A stretch of DNA of 5,399 bases from an uncultured Aliterella sp. (GTDB taxonomy: Bacteria > Cyanobacteriota > Cyanobacteriia > Cyanobacteriales > Chroococcidiopsidaceae), in contig CAJQOK010000247.1 in assembly GCA_905479905.1 (NCBI GenBank), forward strand, positions 1-5,399, given 5' to 3'. Below the pieces are notes generated by a model. The model was not told where the DNA came from, did not search any database, and was given only the letters and a program-made list of their open reading frames with translations. Shown in pieces: positions 1-5,273 of this stretch (position 1 is its first letter; each line of letters begins with the position of its first letter). The position numbers and the translations under genes are program-made.

Positions 1-1
1 A

Positions 2-136
2 AAAACAGCACATTATAGGGCTGAAGATGCCATTTTACAAATTCAAGGTTCATTGATCCTGGCGCAAGGATTGAAAGATACTAAACCATTCGAGCGCGTC
101 CTTGCACGTCTACCAGAAACTTTGCTCAACGTTTAA
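2..136 (+). CDS. TetR/AcrR-family transcriptional regulator, C-terminal fragment (5' end outside the window)
   Basis: An open frame enters at the left edge and ends at TAA 134-136, giving 44 residues. The visible sequence includes RAEDAILQIQGSLILAQGL, then a KPFERVLARLP stretch and a short tail LLNV. It resembles the last helices of the ligand-binding domain of TetR regulators of the LmrA/YxaF type, which typically read AED-A-IQGALVL-RGL-D--PF-RVLA-LP. The DNA-binding helix-turn-helix lies upstream of the window and cannot be checked. Family members are dimeric repressors, often controlling a neighbouring efflux or enzyme gene. The target here is unknown and probably lies to the left. The identification rests on recalled family similarity over a short piece. 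The reading frame itself is clear. Confidence 0.72.
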   Translation, partial: KTAHYRAEDAILQIQGSLILAQGLKDTKPFERVLARLPETLLNV

Positions 137-147
137 TTCAGCCTAAA

Positions 148-1785
148 TCACTCAAATTGTGGCATTAGTTGCAGCATCCCAATACCTAAATCTTTCGGTG
201 AGAGACTTTGTCCCACAAATAGCGCCATCATATCTTTTAAATGTGGCTTTCCCCGCGAAGCACCCATTAGCCCCCTAGCAACAATTAAACCGCAATAACC
301 CTGAGTCTTTTTACACCGTTCGTCCCATTTTTTGCGCGCGGCGATGTGAACCGGATCTCGATCTAAAAACTCGCCAAATAAGAACATTTCGCCCTTTTCA
401 GTTTTTAACACGCCTAAATCGTAACTTTCTTCTTCAAAAGGGTCAGCCCCAGGGTTAAACCCAATGCCTGTAATTCCTCCCGCTTCTTGAATAGAAGTAA
501 TGATTGTCATTGCTTTGGGGCGAGAAGTTTGAATTAAAATTACTGGTAGTCCGTCTCCCGCTTGGGTGGGGTTGCTGGCTTCTTGATGATAAATTGCGCC
601 TTTGCGGAGAAAATCGACCATTTCCCAAGAGACTACACCCAAGCTTAAAAACGAGTCTTCGGGGATCAAGTCATCTCGTAAAGACTGAACTATTGACATT
701 TCCTCGCTATCATCATCGAAGGTCATTTCCTCTAACTCGGCGGTGAGTTGTGGCATTGTGGTAACGGTGACAGCAATGGGTTTTGGTTTAGCTTGGGCAT
801 TGCTAGAAGGAATAGAAATTTTATACTTATGCTTAATATGGCTTAAGTCTACCGATAGGCGATCGCGTTCGTCTTTAATAAAGCGATTGAGACTATCTAA
901 AGCCACATACATCGCCAGCGCTTCTTCTTCGTACAACACCGAGCGCAAGCCTTCTAAGGGGTGAATATTACCGAAAGAAGGCTGAAGTTCGTCTAAAGGC
1001 AAATCGGCTAAATCGATAATTTCATCTTCATCATCTTCATCTTCGTCCTCATCATCGCTGTCAAAGGTCAAAAACAAGCAGTCTTGCTGTAAAAAAGCTT
1101 CTTCTAAGTTTCCGGGCAATTCTTCTTCTAACAACACCTTTGCCCGAAATTGCTTTAAAGACTCCTCTGAGCGATAGAGCAAAACCCCGTACTCCATCCC
1201 CAACATCCCCATCACTGAAGCGTAGAGAGTGCCAATATCCCATTGATTTAATTCAATAGAGATAATTTGATGCTCCTCTAATAATTCCCAAGGGGCGCTA
1301 TGCCAAATTTCAAAGGCTTTTTGGTTGAGGGCTTGGGCATACTGGGGAGGCAATTTGGGAGTTTGAGCTTCAATAGAGTCTTCAAAGCTGCGGTATAGTT
1401 CGTCAATTAACGGCAATTGGGGGACGTAATCAATAGCAATGTCTAGTTCTTGGAGAGCGCCACGTAAGAAAAATTGAATTTCGCGGCTTCTAACGACAAT
1501 TTTTTGGGGACGAGCAGGTTTACCAGGGCTATTGGGATGCTCTATGGCTCTTAATAGCGTCCGCACAATGGCTTCTGGACCTGTGTCTTGGGATACTACA
1601 TCCATCGCCCGGACAACGCCTTGAGAACCGTCTACCCAAAGGATGCACTCGCCATTGGATTCGCAATTAGGCTCCAATACTGAGGAAGGGGGCGAAAATG
1701 GACGGCGATCGCCCTCCCAAACACTCGAAATCTGGTCTAATTGTTGTAAACGACGACGGGTAGCACTATTCAAAGACATTGTCAT
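148..1785 (-). CDS. conserved cyanobacterial protein of unknown function with central acidic tract (DUF6930-like)
   Basis: This is a 545-residue soluble protein with no signal peptide or membrane segment. I do not recognise a characterised function. It resembles cyanobacterial proteins annotated as DUF6930-containing, an assignment made from memory. From this start, residues about 36-133 form an alpha/beta region (ILWVDGSQGVVRAMDVV, then PQKIVVRSREIQFFLRGAL). Residues 149-241 form a second region (FEIWHSAPWELL, then QWDIGTLYASVMGMLGMEYG). Residues 242-255 are 13/14 Asp/Glu, and a smaller acidic patch lies near 352-362. A C-terminal region (about 376-545) contains GLPVILIQTSRPKAM and a basic, Cys-containing ARKKWDERCKKTQGYCGLIVARG. 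Start: ATG 1785 was chosen; ATG 1779 (MSLNSATRRR) is equally possible, and an in-frame TTG at 1797 is unlikely. No clear Shine-Dalgarno is visible. The gene is divergent from the Fe-S carrier gene and convergent with the TetR gene. Confidence 0.85.
   Translation of the reverse strand: MTMSLNSATRRRLQQLDQISSVWEGDRRPFSPPSSVLEPNCESNGECILWVDGSQGVVRAMDVVSQDTGPEAIVRTLLRAIEHPNSPGKPARPQKIVVRSREIQFFLRGALQELDIAIDYVPQLPLIDELYRSFEDSIEAQTPKLPPQYAQALNQKAFEIWHSAPWELLEEHQIISIELNQWDIGTLYASVMGMLGMEYGVLLYRSEESLKQFRAKVLLEEELPGNLEEAFLQQDCLFLTFDSDDEDEDEDDEDEIIDLADLPLDELQPSFGNIHPLEGLRSVLYEEEALAMYVALDSLNRFIKDERDRLSVDLSHIKHKYKISIPSSNAQAKPKPIAVTVTTMPQLTAELEEMTFDDDSEEMSIVQSLRDDLIPEDSFLSLGVVSWEMVDFLRKGAIYHQEASNPTQAGDGLPVILIQTSRPKAMTIITSIQEAGGITGIGFNPGADPFEEESYDLGVLKTEKGEMFLFGEFLDRDPVHIAARKKWDERCKKTQGYCGLIVARGLMGASRGKPHLKDMMALFVGQSLSPKDLGIGMLQLMPQFE
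1021..1062 (-). repeat. triplet microsatellite encoding the acidic tract
   Basis: On the + strand this reads as an imperfect run of ttc/atc triplets. In the minus-strand gene it becomes alternating GAT/GAA/GAC/GAG codons for 13 acidic residues plus one Ser. It stays in frame. The low-complexity triplet composition makes it a likely site of length variation by slippage, and the tract probably forms a disordered linker between the two halves of the protein. Confidence 0.8.
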
Positions 1786-1966
1786 AAACGGAGCCAATCA
1801 CCAGAGACGAGAGGAAAAGTGTTGTGGGAGAGTTTTTAGCAGCAAGTTTTTTTATAAAAGTGTCGCTTCTAACTGAGAGCTACGCTTACTTGTTAGGGTT
1901 TTTAACAATTCGCGCTGTTTCTAGCTAAGTAATCTATTCTAAGACAGATAGCTTAAATAATTTTAT

Positions 1967-1994
1967 TTGCAAACTCGTTTACCGTAGCTAAAAT
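1967..1994 (+). promoter_or_regulatory. candidate sigma70-type promoter for the iscA cluster
   Basis: TTGCAA (1967-1972) and TAAAAT (1989-1994) are spaced 16 bp apart, matching the -35 and -10 consensus at 4/6 and 5/6. If used, the leader would be roughly 165 nt and would include the GC-rich palindrome. A second candidate, TTGTAA (2016-2021) with GATAGT (2039-2044) at 17 bp spacing, is weaker. AT-rich DNA yields such matches easily, so this is a suggestion only. Confidence 0.25.
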
Positions 1995-2100
1995 TAATAC
2001 AGCAATAAGCTAGGCTTGTAACTGAATCTCTCAATATTGATAGTAGCTAAGATTGGGGACAGTTAAAAGTGGTATAACTCGCTAAAATAGACTAAAAAGC

Positions 2101-2138
2101 TGCGAAGCCCTGCGTGCGCGCTTGCGCTATCGCTTCCC
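2101..2138. repeat. GC-rich palindromic element, probable interspersed repeat
   Basis: This GC-rich block sits in otherwise AT-rich DNA, 27 bp before the iscA start. It has an outer pair GAAGC (2104-2108) with GCTTC (2132-2136) and an inner pair GCGC (2116-2119) with GCGC (2124-2127) around a GCTT loop. Its vocabulary (GCGAAGCCCTGCG, GCGCTATCGCTTCCC) is like that of the short palindromic repeats scattered in intergenic DNA of Nostoc-type and related genomes. There is only one copy in this window, so its repeat nature is inferred. If transcribed it would lie in the iscA leader. Confidence 0.5.
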
Positions 2139-2165
2139 TATTAAGTTTAAGGCAGGTTCCTAACT

Positions 2166-2525
2166 ATGACAAATTCTACAGTTCAGTCTGGGCAACGCGG
2201 AATTCAATTAAGTCAAGCTGCTTTGCAACACTTGCAAGCCTTGCAACAGCAACAAGGTAATGCTTTGTATTTGCGTGTAGGAGTACGTCAAGGCGGTTGT
2301 TCGGGAATGTCTTACATGATGGATTTTGAAGCTGAAAGTAATATCAGTGAAAAAGATCAAGTGTTTGATTACGATGGGTTTAAAATTGTCAGCGATCCCA
2401 AAAGTTTGTTGTACCTTTATGGTTTAATGCTTGATTACAGCAATGCTTTAATTGGGGGCGGGTTTCAATTTACTAATCCCAATGCAGCCCAAACTTGCGG
2501 CTGTGGTAAGTCTTTTGGTGTCTAG
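2166..2525 (+). CDS. iscA: A-type iron-sulfur cluster carrier (IscA/SufA/HesB family)
   Basis: This 119-residue cytoplasmic protein has full family length. A-type carriers receive Fe-S clusters (or iron) from the assembly scaffold and pass them to apo-proteins; in cyanobacteria the main machinery is SUF. The three conserved ligand cysteines are present: C45 in [11 protein letters not shown], and C111 and C113 in the C-terminal [10 protein letters not shown]. The core [20 protein letters not shown] (residues 67-86) and [19 protein letters not shown] (89-107) is typical of the cyanobacterial/plastid group, so sufA would be an equally fair name. The start at ATG 2166 fits the usual short variable N-terminus; a weak AAGG-AGG stretch lies about 10 nt upstream. 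It is the first gene of a probable operon with the TPR and membrane-protein genes. A SufR-like site was not recognised upstream. Confidence 0.95.
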   Translation: MTNSTVQSGQRGIQLSQAALQHLQALQQQQGNALYLRVGVRQGGCSGMSYMMDFEAESNISEKDQVFDYDGFKIVSDPKSLLYLYGLMLDYSNALIGGGFQFTNPNAAQTCGCGKSFGV

Positions 2526-2530
2526 AATTT

Positions 2531-2557
2531 TAGAGACGTTGCACCGCAGCGTCTTTA
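2531..2557 (+). terminator. intergenic hairpin between iscA and the TPR gene (attenuator or partial terminator)
   Basis: The left arm (2531-2542) pairs with the right arm (2546-2557) over 12 bp around the loop ACC, with two G-T wobbles. The core AGACGTTGC/GCAGCGTCT is nearly perfect. It begins 5 bp after the iscA stop. Only a three-T run (2554-2556, within the stem) follows, so it is not a classic strong terminator. It could reduce readthrough into the TPR gene, or protect the 3' end of an iscA-only transcript. Confidence 0.5.
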
Positions 2558-2583
2558 CTCATGTACTTTGTTGATTAGAAACG

Positions 2584-3006
2584 ATGACCGAAACCGTTGG
2601 CTCTTTATTTGAAGAAAGTTTAGAACGTTACAAAGCTGGGGAAGAAGTAGCCACCCTAATTCCAGCTTTTAAAGAAGTATGCGATCGCGCTCCTAAAAGT
2701 AGCGCCGCTTGGGCTTGTTTGGCATGGCTGTATATGTTGGATAGTAAGCCCAATCCAGCCTTCAAAGCTGCCCAAAAAGCTGTAAAGCTAAATCCTCAAG
2801 ACGCACAATCAAGAGTTAATTTAGCTCTAGCGATGTTAGAAAATAATACTAAGGGCGTGCGCGAACACATCGATCTAGCGATGCAGCTAATTATGATTGA
2901 TGATGAAGTCCGCGCCGAAATCAAACAAAGCATTGCTGATGGGTTTGCGCGAAAGCCTGATTGGAAAAGCTTAGAAAGAGTAAATAATTGGCTGTTTGAG
3001 GTGTAA
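2584..3006 (+). CDS. small TPR-repeat protein
   Basis: This 140-residue protein has no signal peptide and is predicted to be mostly helical. Residues 40-73 fit the tetratricopeptide consensus well: W43, L46, A47, Y50, A59, A63, A66 and P71 fall at repeat positions 4, 7, 8, 11, 20, 24, 27 and 32. Residues 74-107 look like a second, degenerate repeat (RVNLALAML, then HIDLAMQL), and residues 7-36 could be a preceding helical pair. TPRs bind other proteins. No enzymatic motif is seen and the partner is unknown. The gene starts 58 bp after iscA on the same strand and ends 8 bp before the membrane-protein gene, so a role near Fe-S carrier function is a context-based guess. The start at ATG 2584 lacks a strong Shine-Dalgarno. 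An HIP1 octamer (2681-2688) lies inside. Confidence 0.88.
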   Translation: MTETVGSLFEESLERYKAGEEVATLIPAFKEVCDRAPKSSAAWACLAWLYMLDSKPNPAFKAAQKAVKLNPQDAQSRVNLALAMLENNTKGVREHIDLAMQLIMIDDEVRAEIKQSIADGFARKPDWKSLERVNNWLFEV

Positions 3007-3014
3007 GTTAATTT

Positions 3015-3284
3015 ATGACTAACCAAAGTAAGCCAGAAAATATTTTTGTCAAGTGGATTAATTTAGCTTTGGTGGCAGATGTTTTTTTAGTATTGTTTGC
3101 CTTTTTTTGGTTAGCGATCGCTGTAATTGGTCATGCGCTCAAATTGCCTCTAGGCTTAAACCTATGGTACAAACTCTGGACACCAATATTTACGCCAGCG
3201 ATCGGGATTTTGATGGCAGGAACAATTATTAGCGGAGTGGCAGGTAAAATTACTCAACTTCGCCGCAACAGGCAAATCTTGTAA
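3015..3284 (+). CDS. small two-helix membrane protein, function unknown
   Basis: This 89-residue protein has two hydrophobic segments. One is at about residues 15-38 (INLALVADVFLVLFAFFWLAIAVI) and the other at about 56-76 (TPIFTPAIGILMAGTIISGVAG). They are joined by a short loop with Trp/Tyr/Lys (LWYKLW) and followed by a basic tail QLRRNRQIL. The positive C-terminal tail suggests it faces the cytoplasm, which with two helices puts the N-terminus there too. I do not recognise a family. It follows the TPR gene by 8 bp; GAGG at 2998-3001, inside the end of that gene, could be a rather distant Shine-Dalgarno (13 nt). Close spacing suggests translation linked to the TPR gene. Downstream is a strong hairpin. 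Composition and the internal HIP1 site (3114-3121) match the neighbours, with no sign of transfer. Confidence 0.8.
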   Translation: MTNQSKPENIFVKWINLALVADVFLVLFAFFWLAIAVIGHALKLPLGLNLWYKLWTPIFTPAIGILMAGTIISGVAGKITQLRRNRQIL

Positions 3285-3287
3285 TCC

Positions 3288-3317
3288 TAAGAAGCAACCT
3301 ATATTTGTTGCTTCTTA
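3288..3317. terminator. probable bidirectional transcription terminator hairpin
   Basis: TAAGAAGCAAC (3288-3298) pairs perfectly with GTTGCTTCTTA (3307-3317) over 11 bp, with an 8-nt loop CTATATTT. It sits 3 bp past the stop of the + membrane-protein gene and 14 bp past the stop of the converging minus-strand SDR gene. Neither side has a long T run, but the location between convergent stops supports a terminator or 3'-end stabilising role for both transcripts. Confidence 0.7.
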
Positions 3318-3331
3318 ACACCAATAACAAT

Positions 3332-4258
3332 TTATCCGTTGCCTAAGATGTCTTTAAGCGCCTCTTTAAGCGTGGGATATTGATAATCGAAGTTGTAAGC
3401 CAAAGGACGCTGAGGAAAGACTTGCTGCCCCTCTAGAACCACGATCGCACCATCCCCAAGCAGCGCCTCTATAGCTAAACTAGGCACGGGCAACCAAGAC
3501 GGACGATTCATAACTTCCCCCATAGTTTGCGATAACTCATTCATCCGCACGGGGTTAGGCGCAGTACCATTGAGTACGCCGCTAATATCAGGGCGGGTAA
3601 GGGCTTGAATAATCATATTTACCAAGTCATCGCGGTGAATCCACGAAAACCACTGCTTACCCGTACCAATGGGGCCACCAGCAAACAGTTTAAACGGTGT
3701 GACCATTTTGTCTAAAGCCCCACCTTTGCCTAAAACTATGCCCAAGCGAATAATTACTAACCTGACTCCGGCGCTGGTAACTTTTTGCGCCTCCGCTTCC
3801 CAATCAAGGCAAACTTGAGCCAAAAAATCGTTACCCGCCGCGCTCTTTTCGTCAAAAGTCGCGTTTTCGCTCGTACCATAATAGCCGATAGCCGAAGCAT
3901 TGACTAATACTTGCGGTTTGGGATTTGCTAGGGCGATCGCTTCGACAATTTTTTGCGTCCCCAGTTTCCGGCTGTGCAAAATTTCTTGTTTACGGGCTGC
4001 CGTCCACCGTCCTTCGGCTATAGGTTCTCCAGCTAGGTTAACTACACCGTTACAACCTGCTATTGACTGCTGCCAATCACCCGACTCAGAGGGCGTGTAA
4101 GCCACCATTTCGACGTTGGGAAATTGAGAACTAGGAAAGCTTTTTTGAGCAGCCATAACATTACGAGTCAATACCAGGATGTGATGCCCCTGCAAGTGCA
4201 ATCTTTCTACTAAACGTTTACCTACAAAGCCCGTTGCACCAGAAATTGCTACTTTCAT
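3332..4258 (-). CDS. TIGR01777-family NAD(P)-binding SDR/epimerase-like protein (YfcH / GC1-SulA relative)
   Basis: This 308-residue protein has the family's normal length. The N-terminal Rossmann fold opens with MKVAISGATGFVGKRL, where GATGFVG (residues 7-13) is the dinucleotide-binding loop. VVNLAGEPI (72-80), RWTAARKQEILHSR (84-97), NASAIGYYG (120-128) and WFSWIHRDDLVNMI (203-216) are hallmark stretches of TIGR01777 proteins. Residues about 253-302 (RPSWLPVPSLAIEALLG, then GQQVFPQRPL) match the DUF1731 tail. The canonical SDR YxxxK lysine is absent after GYYG, as I recall for this group, so catalysis is uncertain. Related proteins are E. coli YfcH and plant GC1 with its cyanobacterial counterpart (called SulA), reported to affect plastid or cell division; that role here is inference. 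The start at ATG 4258 is supported by TTAAGG five bases upstream. It lies 22 bp after metF, likely in one transcript. Confidence 0.92.
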   Translation of the reverse strand: MKVAISGATGFVGKRLVERLHLQGHHILVLTRNVMAAQKSFPSSQFPNVEMVAYTPSESGDWQQSIAGCNGVVNLAGEPIAEGRWTAARKQEILHSRKLGTQKIVEAIALANPKPQVLVNASAIGYYGTSENATFDEKSAAGNDFLAQVCLDWEAEAQKVTSAGVRLVIIRLGIVLGKGGALDKMVTPFKLFAGGPIGTGKQWFSWIHRDDLVNMIIQALTRPDISGVLNGTAPNPVRMNELSQTMGEVMNRPSWLPVPSLAIEALLGDGAIVVLEGQQVFPQRPLAYNFDYQYPTLKEALKDILGNG

Positions 4259-4280
4259 GTTTACCTTAATAAATAGTTAT

Positions 4281-5174
4281 TTAACTTGACAATGGGGCAA
4301 TTTCTGCTTTGTCTAATATTTGGGCGATCAAATCTTCGCGTTTTACTGCCATCATGTGAATACCTTGGCAGACTTGCTGTGCCAACTTAACTTGCTCGGC
4401 AGCGATCGCAATTCCTTCTTGGAGTGGATCTTCAGCATTTGCCAAACGATCAATTGTAGTTTGGGGAATATTCACCCCCGGAACGCAGCGATTGATAAAT
4501 TGGGCGTTTTTAGCAGACTTGAGTAAAAAAATGCCTGCCAGAATAGGTTTATTAGAACTAGAGGCAATTTGACTCATAAATTTTTCTAGCCGCTCAAAAT
4601 CTGTAATTAACTGACTTTGAAAAAACTGCGCCCCCGCTTCTAGCTTGCGCTCAAAACGACGCTGTAAGCTCGACCAACTAGGCAATTGTGGATCTACCGC
4701 CGCTCCTACAAACAAATCCGTTGCGCCATCGGTAAGGGCAATATTGTTGTAGTCAAAACCAGTATTGAGCTTGCCTACCAATTGCAACAATCGTACTGAT
4801 TCGAGGTCAAATACACTTTTAGCTTCTACGTGATCCCCAGCTTTTACAGGGTCGCCAGTCAAGGCTAAGATATTGGTGACACCTAGAGCATGAGCGCCCA
4901 TTAAGTCGGCTTGCAACCCGATACGATTGCGATCGCGGCAAGCTACTTGACAAATTGGTTCTATGCCCTGTTGCAGCAACAGCACCGAGGCAATTACCGG
5001 ACACATCCGCAATACCGCCCGACTACCATCGGTAATATTTACAGCATGAACTCGCCCCTTGAGAGTTTGTGCTATTTGCAACATATGGCTAGGATTGCCG
5101 CCTTTAGGGGGTGTAATCTCGGCGGTAATTAAAAATTCATTGTTTTTGACGGCGGTGCGAAATATGTTACTCAT
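4281..5174 (-). CDS. metF: methylenetetrahydrofolate reductase (MetF family, single-domain form)
   Basis: This 297-residue cytoplasmic enzyme has the length of a bacterial MetF. It is expected to reduce 5,10-methylene-THF to 5-methyl-THF, the methyl donor for methionine synthesis, using bound FAD in a TIM barrel. Visible family features are LITAEITPPKGG (residues 15-26), where E19 is the likely counterpart of catalytic Glu28 of E. coli MetF. VNITDGSRAVLRM (45-57) and CRDRNR (79-84) follow. ILALTGDPVK (102-111) contains D108 in the position of the flavin/folate Asp (LRGD in E. coli). FFQSQLITDFE (184-194) and AGIFLLKS (213-220) form later barrel strands. The CRDRN plus TGDP version resembles the reductase half of homocysteine methyltransferase/MTHFR fusions more than E. 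coli MetF. The electron donor cannot be inferred. The start at ATG 5174 has only a weak GAG upstream. It follows trpS by 99 bp and precedes the SDR gene by 22 bp. Confidence 0.93.
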   Translation of the reverse strand: MSNIFRTAVKNNEFLITAEITPPKGGNPSHMLQIAQTLKGRVHAVNITDGSRAVLRMCPVIASVLLLQQGIEPICQVACRDRNRIGLQADLMGAHALGVTNILALTGDPVKAGDHVEAKSVFDLESVRLLQLVGKLNTGFDYNNIALTDGATDLFVGAAVDPQLPSWSSLQRRFERKLEAGAQFFQSQLITDFERLEKFMSQIASSSNKPILAGIFLLKSAKNAQFINRCVPGVNIPQTTIDRLANAEDPLQEGIAIAAEQVKLAQQVCQGIHMMAVKREDLIAQILDKAEIAPLSS

Positions 5175-5189
5175 TTGCTCATTTTTAGT

Positions 5190-5229
5190 GTTGGCTGTTA
5201 CCTACATTGCATCTGTTTTAACAGCTAAC
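5190..5229 (-). promoter_or_regulatory. inverted repeat in the metF leader
   Basis: GTTGGCTGTTA (5190-5200) and TAACAGCTAAC (5219-5229) form an 11-bp inverted repeat with one mismatch around an 18-bp centre. A smaller palindrome, CTGTTTTAACAG, lies at 5213-5224. The structure ends 15 bp before the metF ATG. It could be an RNA hairpin affecting translation initiation, or an operator. On the metF-sense RNA the mismatch is A-C; on the opposite strand it would be G-U. No known riboswitch was recognised, and no convincing promoter was found in 5175-5273. Confidence 0.4.
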
Positions 5230-5273
5230 GTGATGAAAAACCTCTAGATATAGTTGGACAATAGGCTAAATAA

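Larger units (their letters stand above)
1786..2165. other. 380-bp divergent intergenic region
   Basis: No plausible gene, tRNA or other RNA gene was found here. The stretch is AT-rich with many TAGCTAA-like words: exact TAGCTAA at 1922-1928, 1985-1991 and 2044-2050. It holds a small AT-rich hairpin (TTGTTA 1890-1895 with TAACAA 1903-1908), candidate promoters for the + cluster, and a GC-rich palindromic element at 2101-2138. The promoter of the minus-strand DUF6930-like gene should also be here. A TATAAA on the minus strand (1856-1851) could be its -10 box, but there is no good -35 in front of it. Confidence 0.6.

Noticed and set aside
504..964. Two + strand ORFs of 80 and 73 codons
   Set aside because: They lie opposite the long minus-strand gene, which has coherent protein-like composition. 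Their own translations are low-complexity and unlike any family, so they are shadows.
1061..1243. Minus-strand 60-codon ORF in another frame
   Set aside because: It lies inside the DUF6930-like gene, and its arginine-rich translation is typical of a frame-shifted reading.
1786..1797. TTG at 1797 as the start of the DUF6930-like gene
   Set aside because: It is a rare start codon with no Shine-Dalgarno, and two ATG codons follow at once (1785 and 1779) before the conserved-looking SLNSATRRR region.
1643..1876. + strand 77-codon ORF reaching into the divergent region
   Set aside because: Most of it overlaps the N-terminus of the minus-strand gene, it has no ribosome-binding site, and its sequence is not protein-like.
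1905..1920. AACA-N8-TGTT as a SufR-type operator upstream of iscA
   Set aside because: The SufR site as I recall it is CAAC-N6-GTTG. Arm sequence and spacing do not match, and no better match was found in the region.
2796..3026. Minus-strand 76-codon ORF
   Set aside because: It lies opposite the TPR gene and gives a Ser/Ile-rich antisense translation. The TPR reading has clear consensus residues.
3900..4100. + strand 66-codon ORF
   Set aside because: It lies opposite the core of the SDR gene, whose motifs are unambiguous.
4320..4526. + strand 68-codon ORF
   Set aside because: It is an antisense shadow of the C-terminal half of metF.
859..4936. Seven GCGATCGC octamers (859, 1705, 2681, 3114, 3933, 4402, 4929) as a local repeat system
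   Set aside because: This is the well-known HIP1 motif, spread genome-wide in many cyanobacteria. It is useful for placing the organism but not a special feature of this window.
4819..5247. Several short ORFs on both strands around the metF start, including 5059-5247 on +
   Set aside because: All overlap the metF coding sequence or its short leader, and none has recognisable motifs or a ribosome-binding site.
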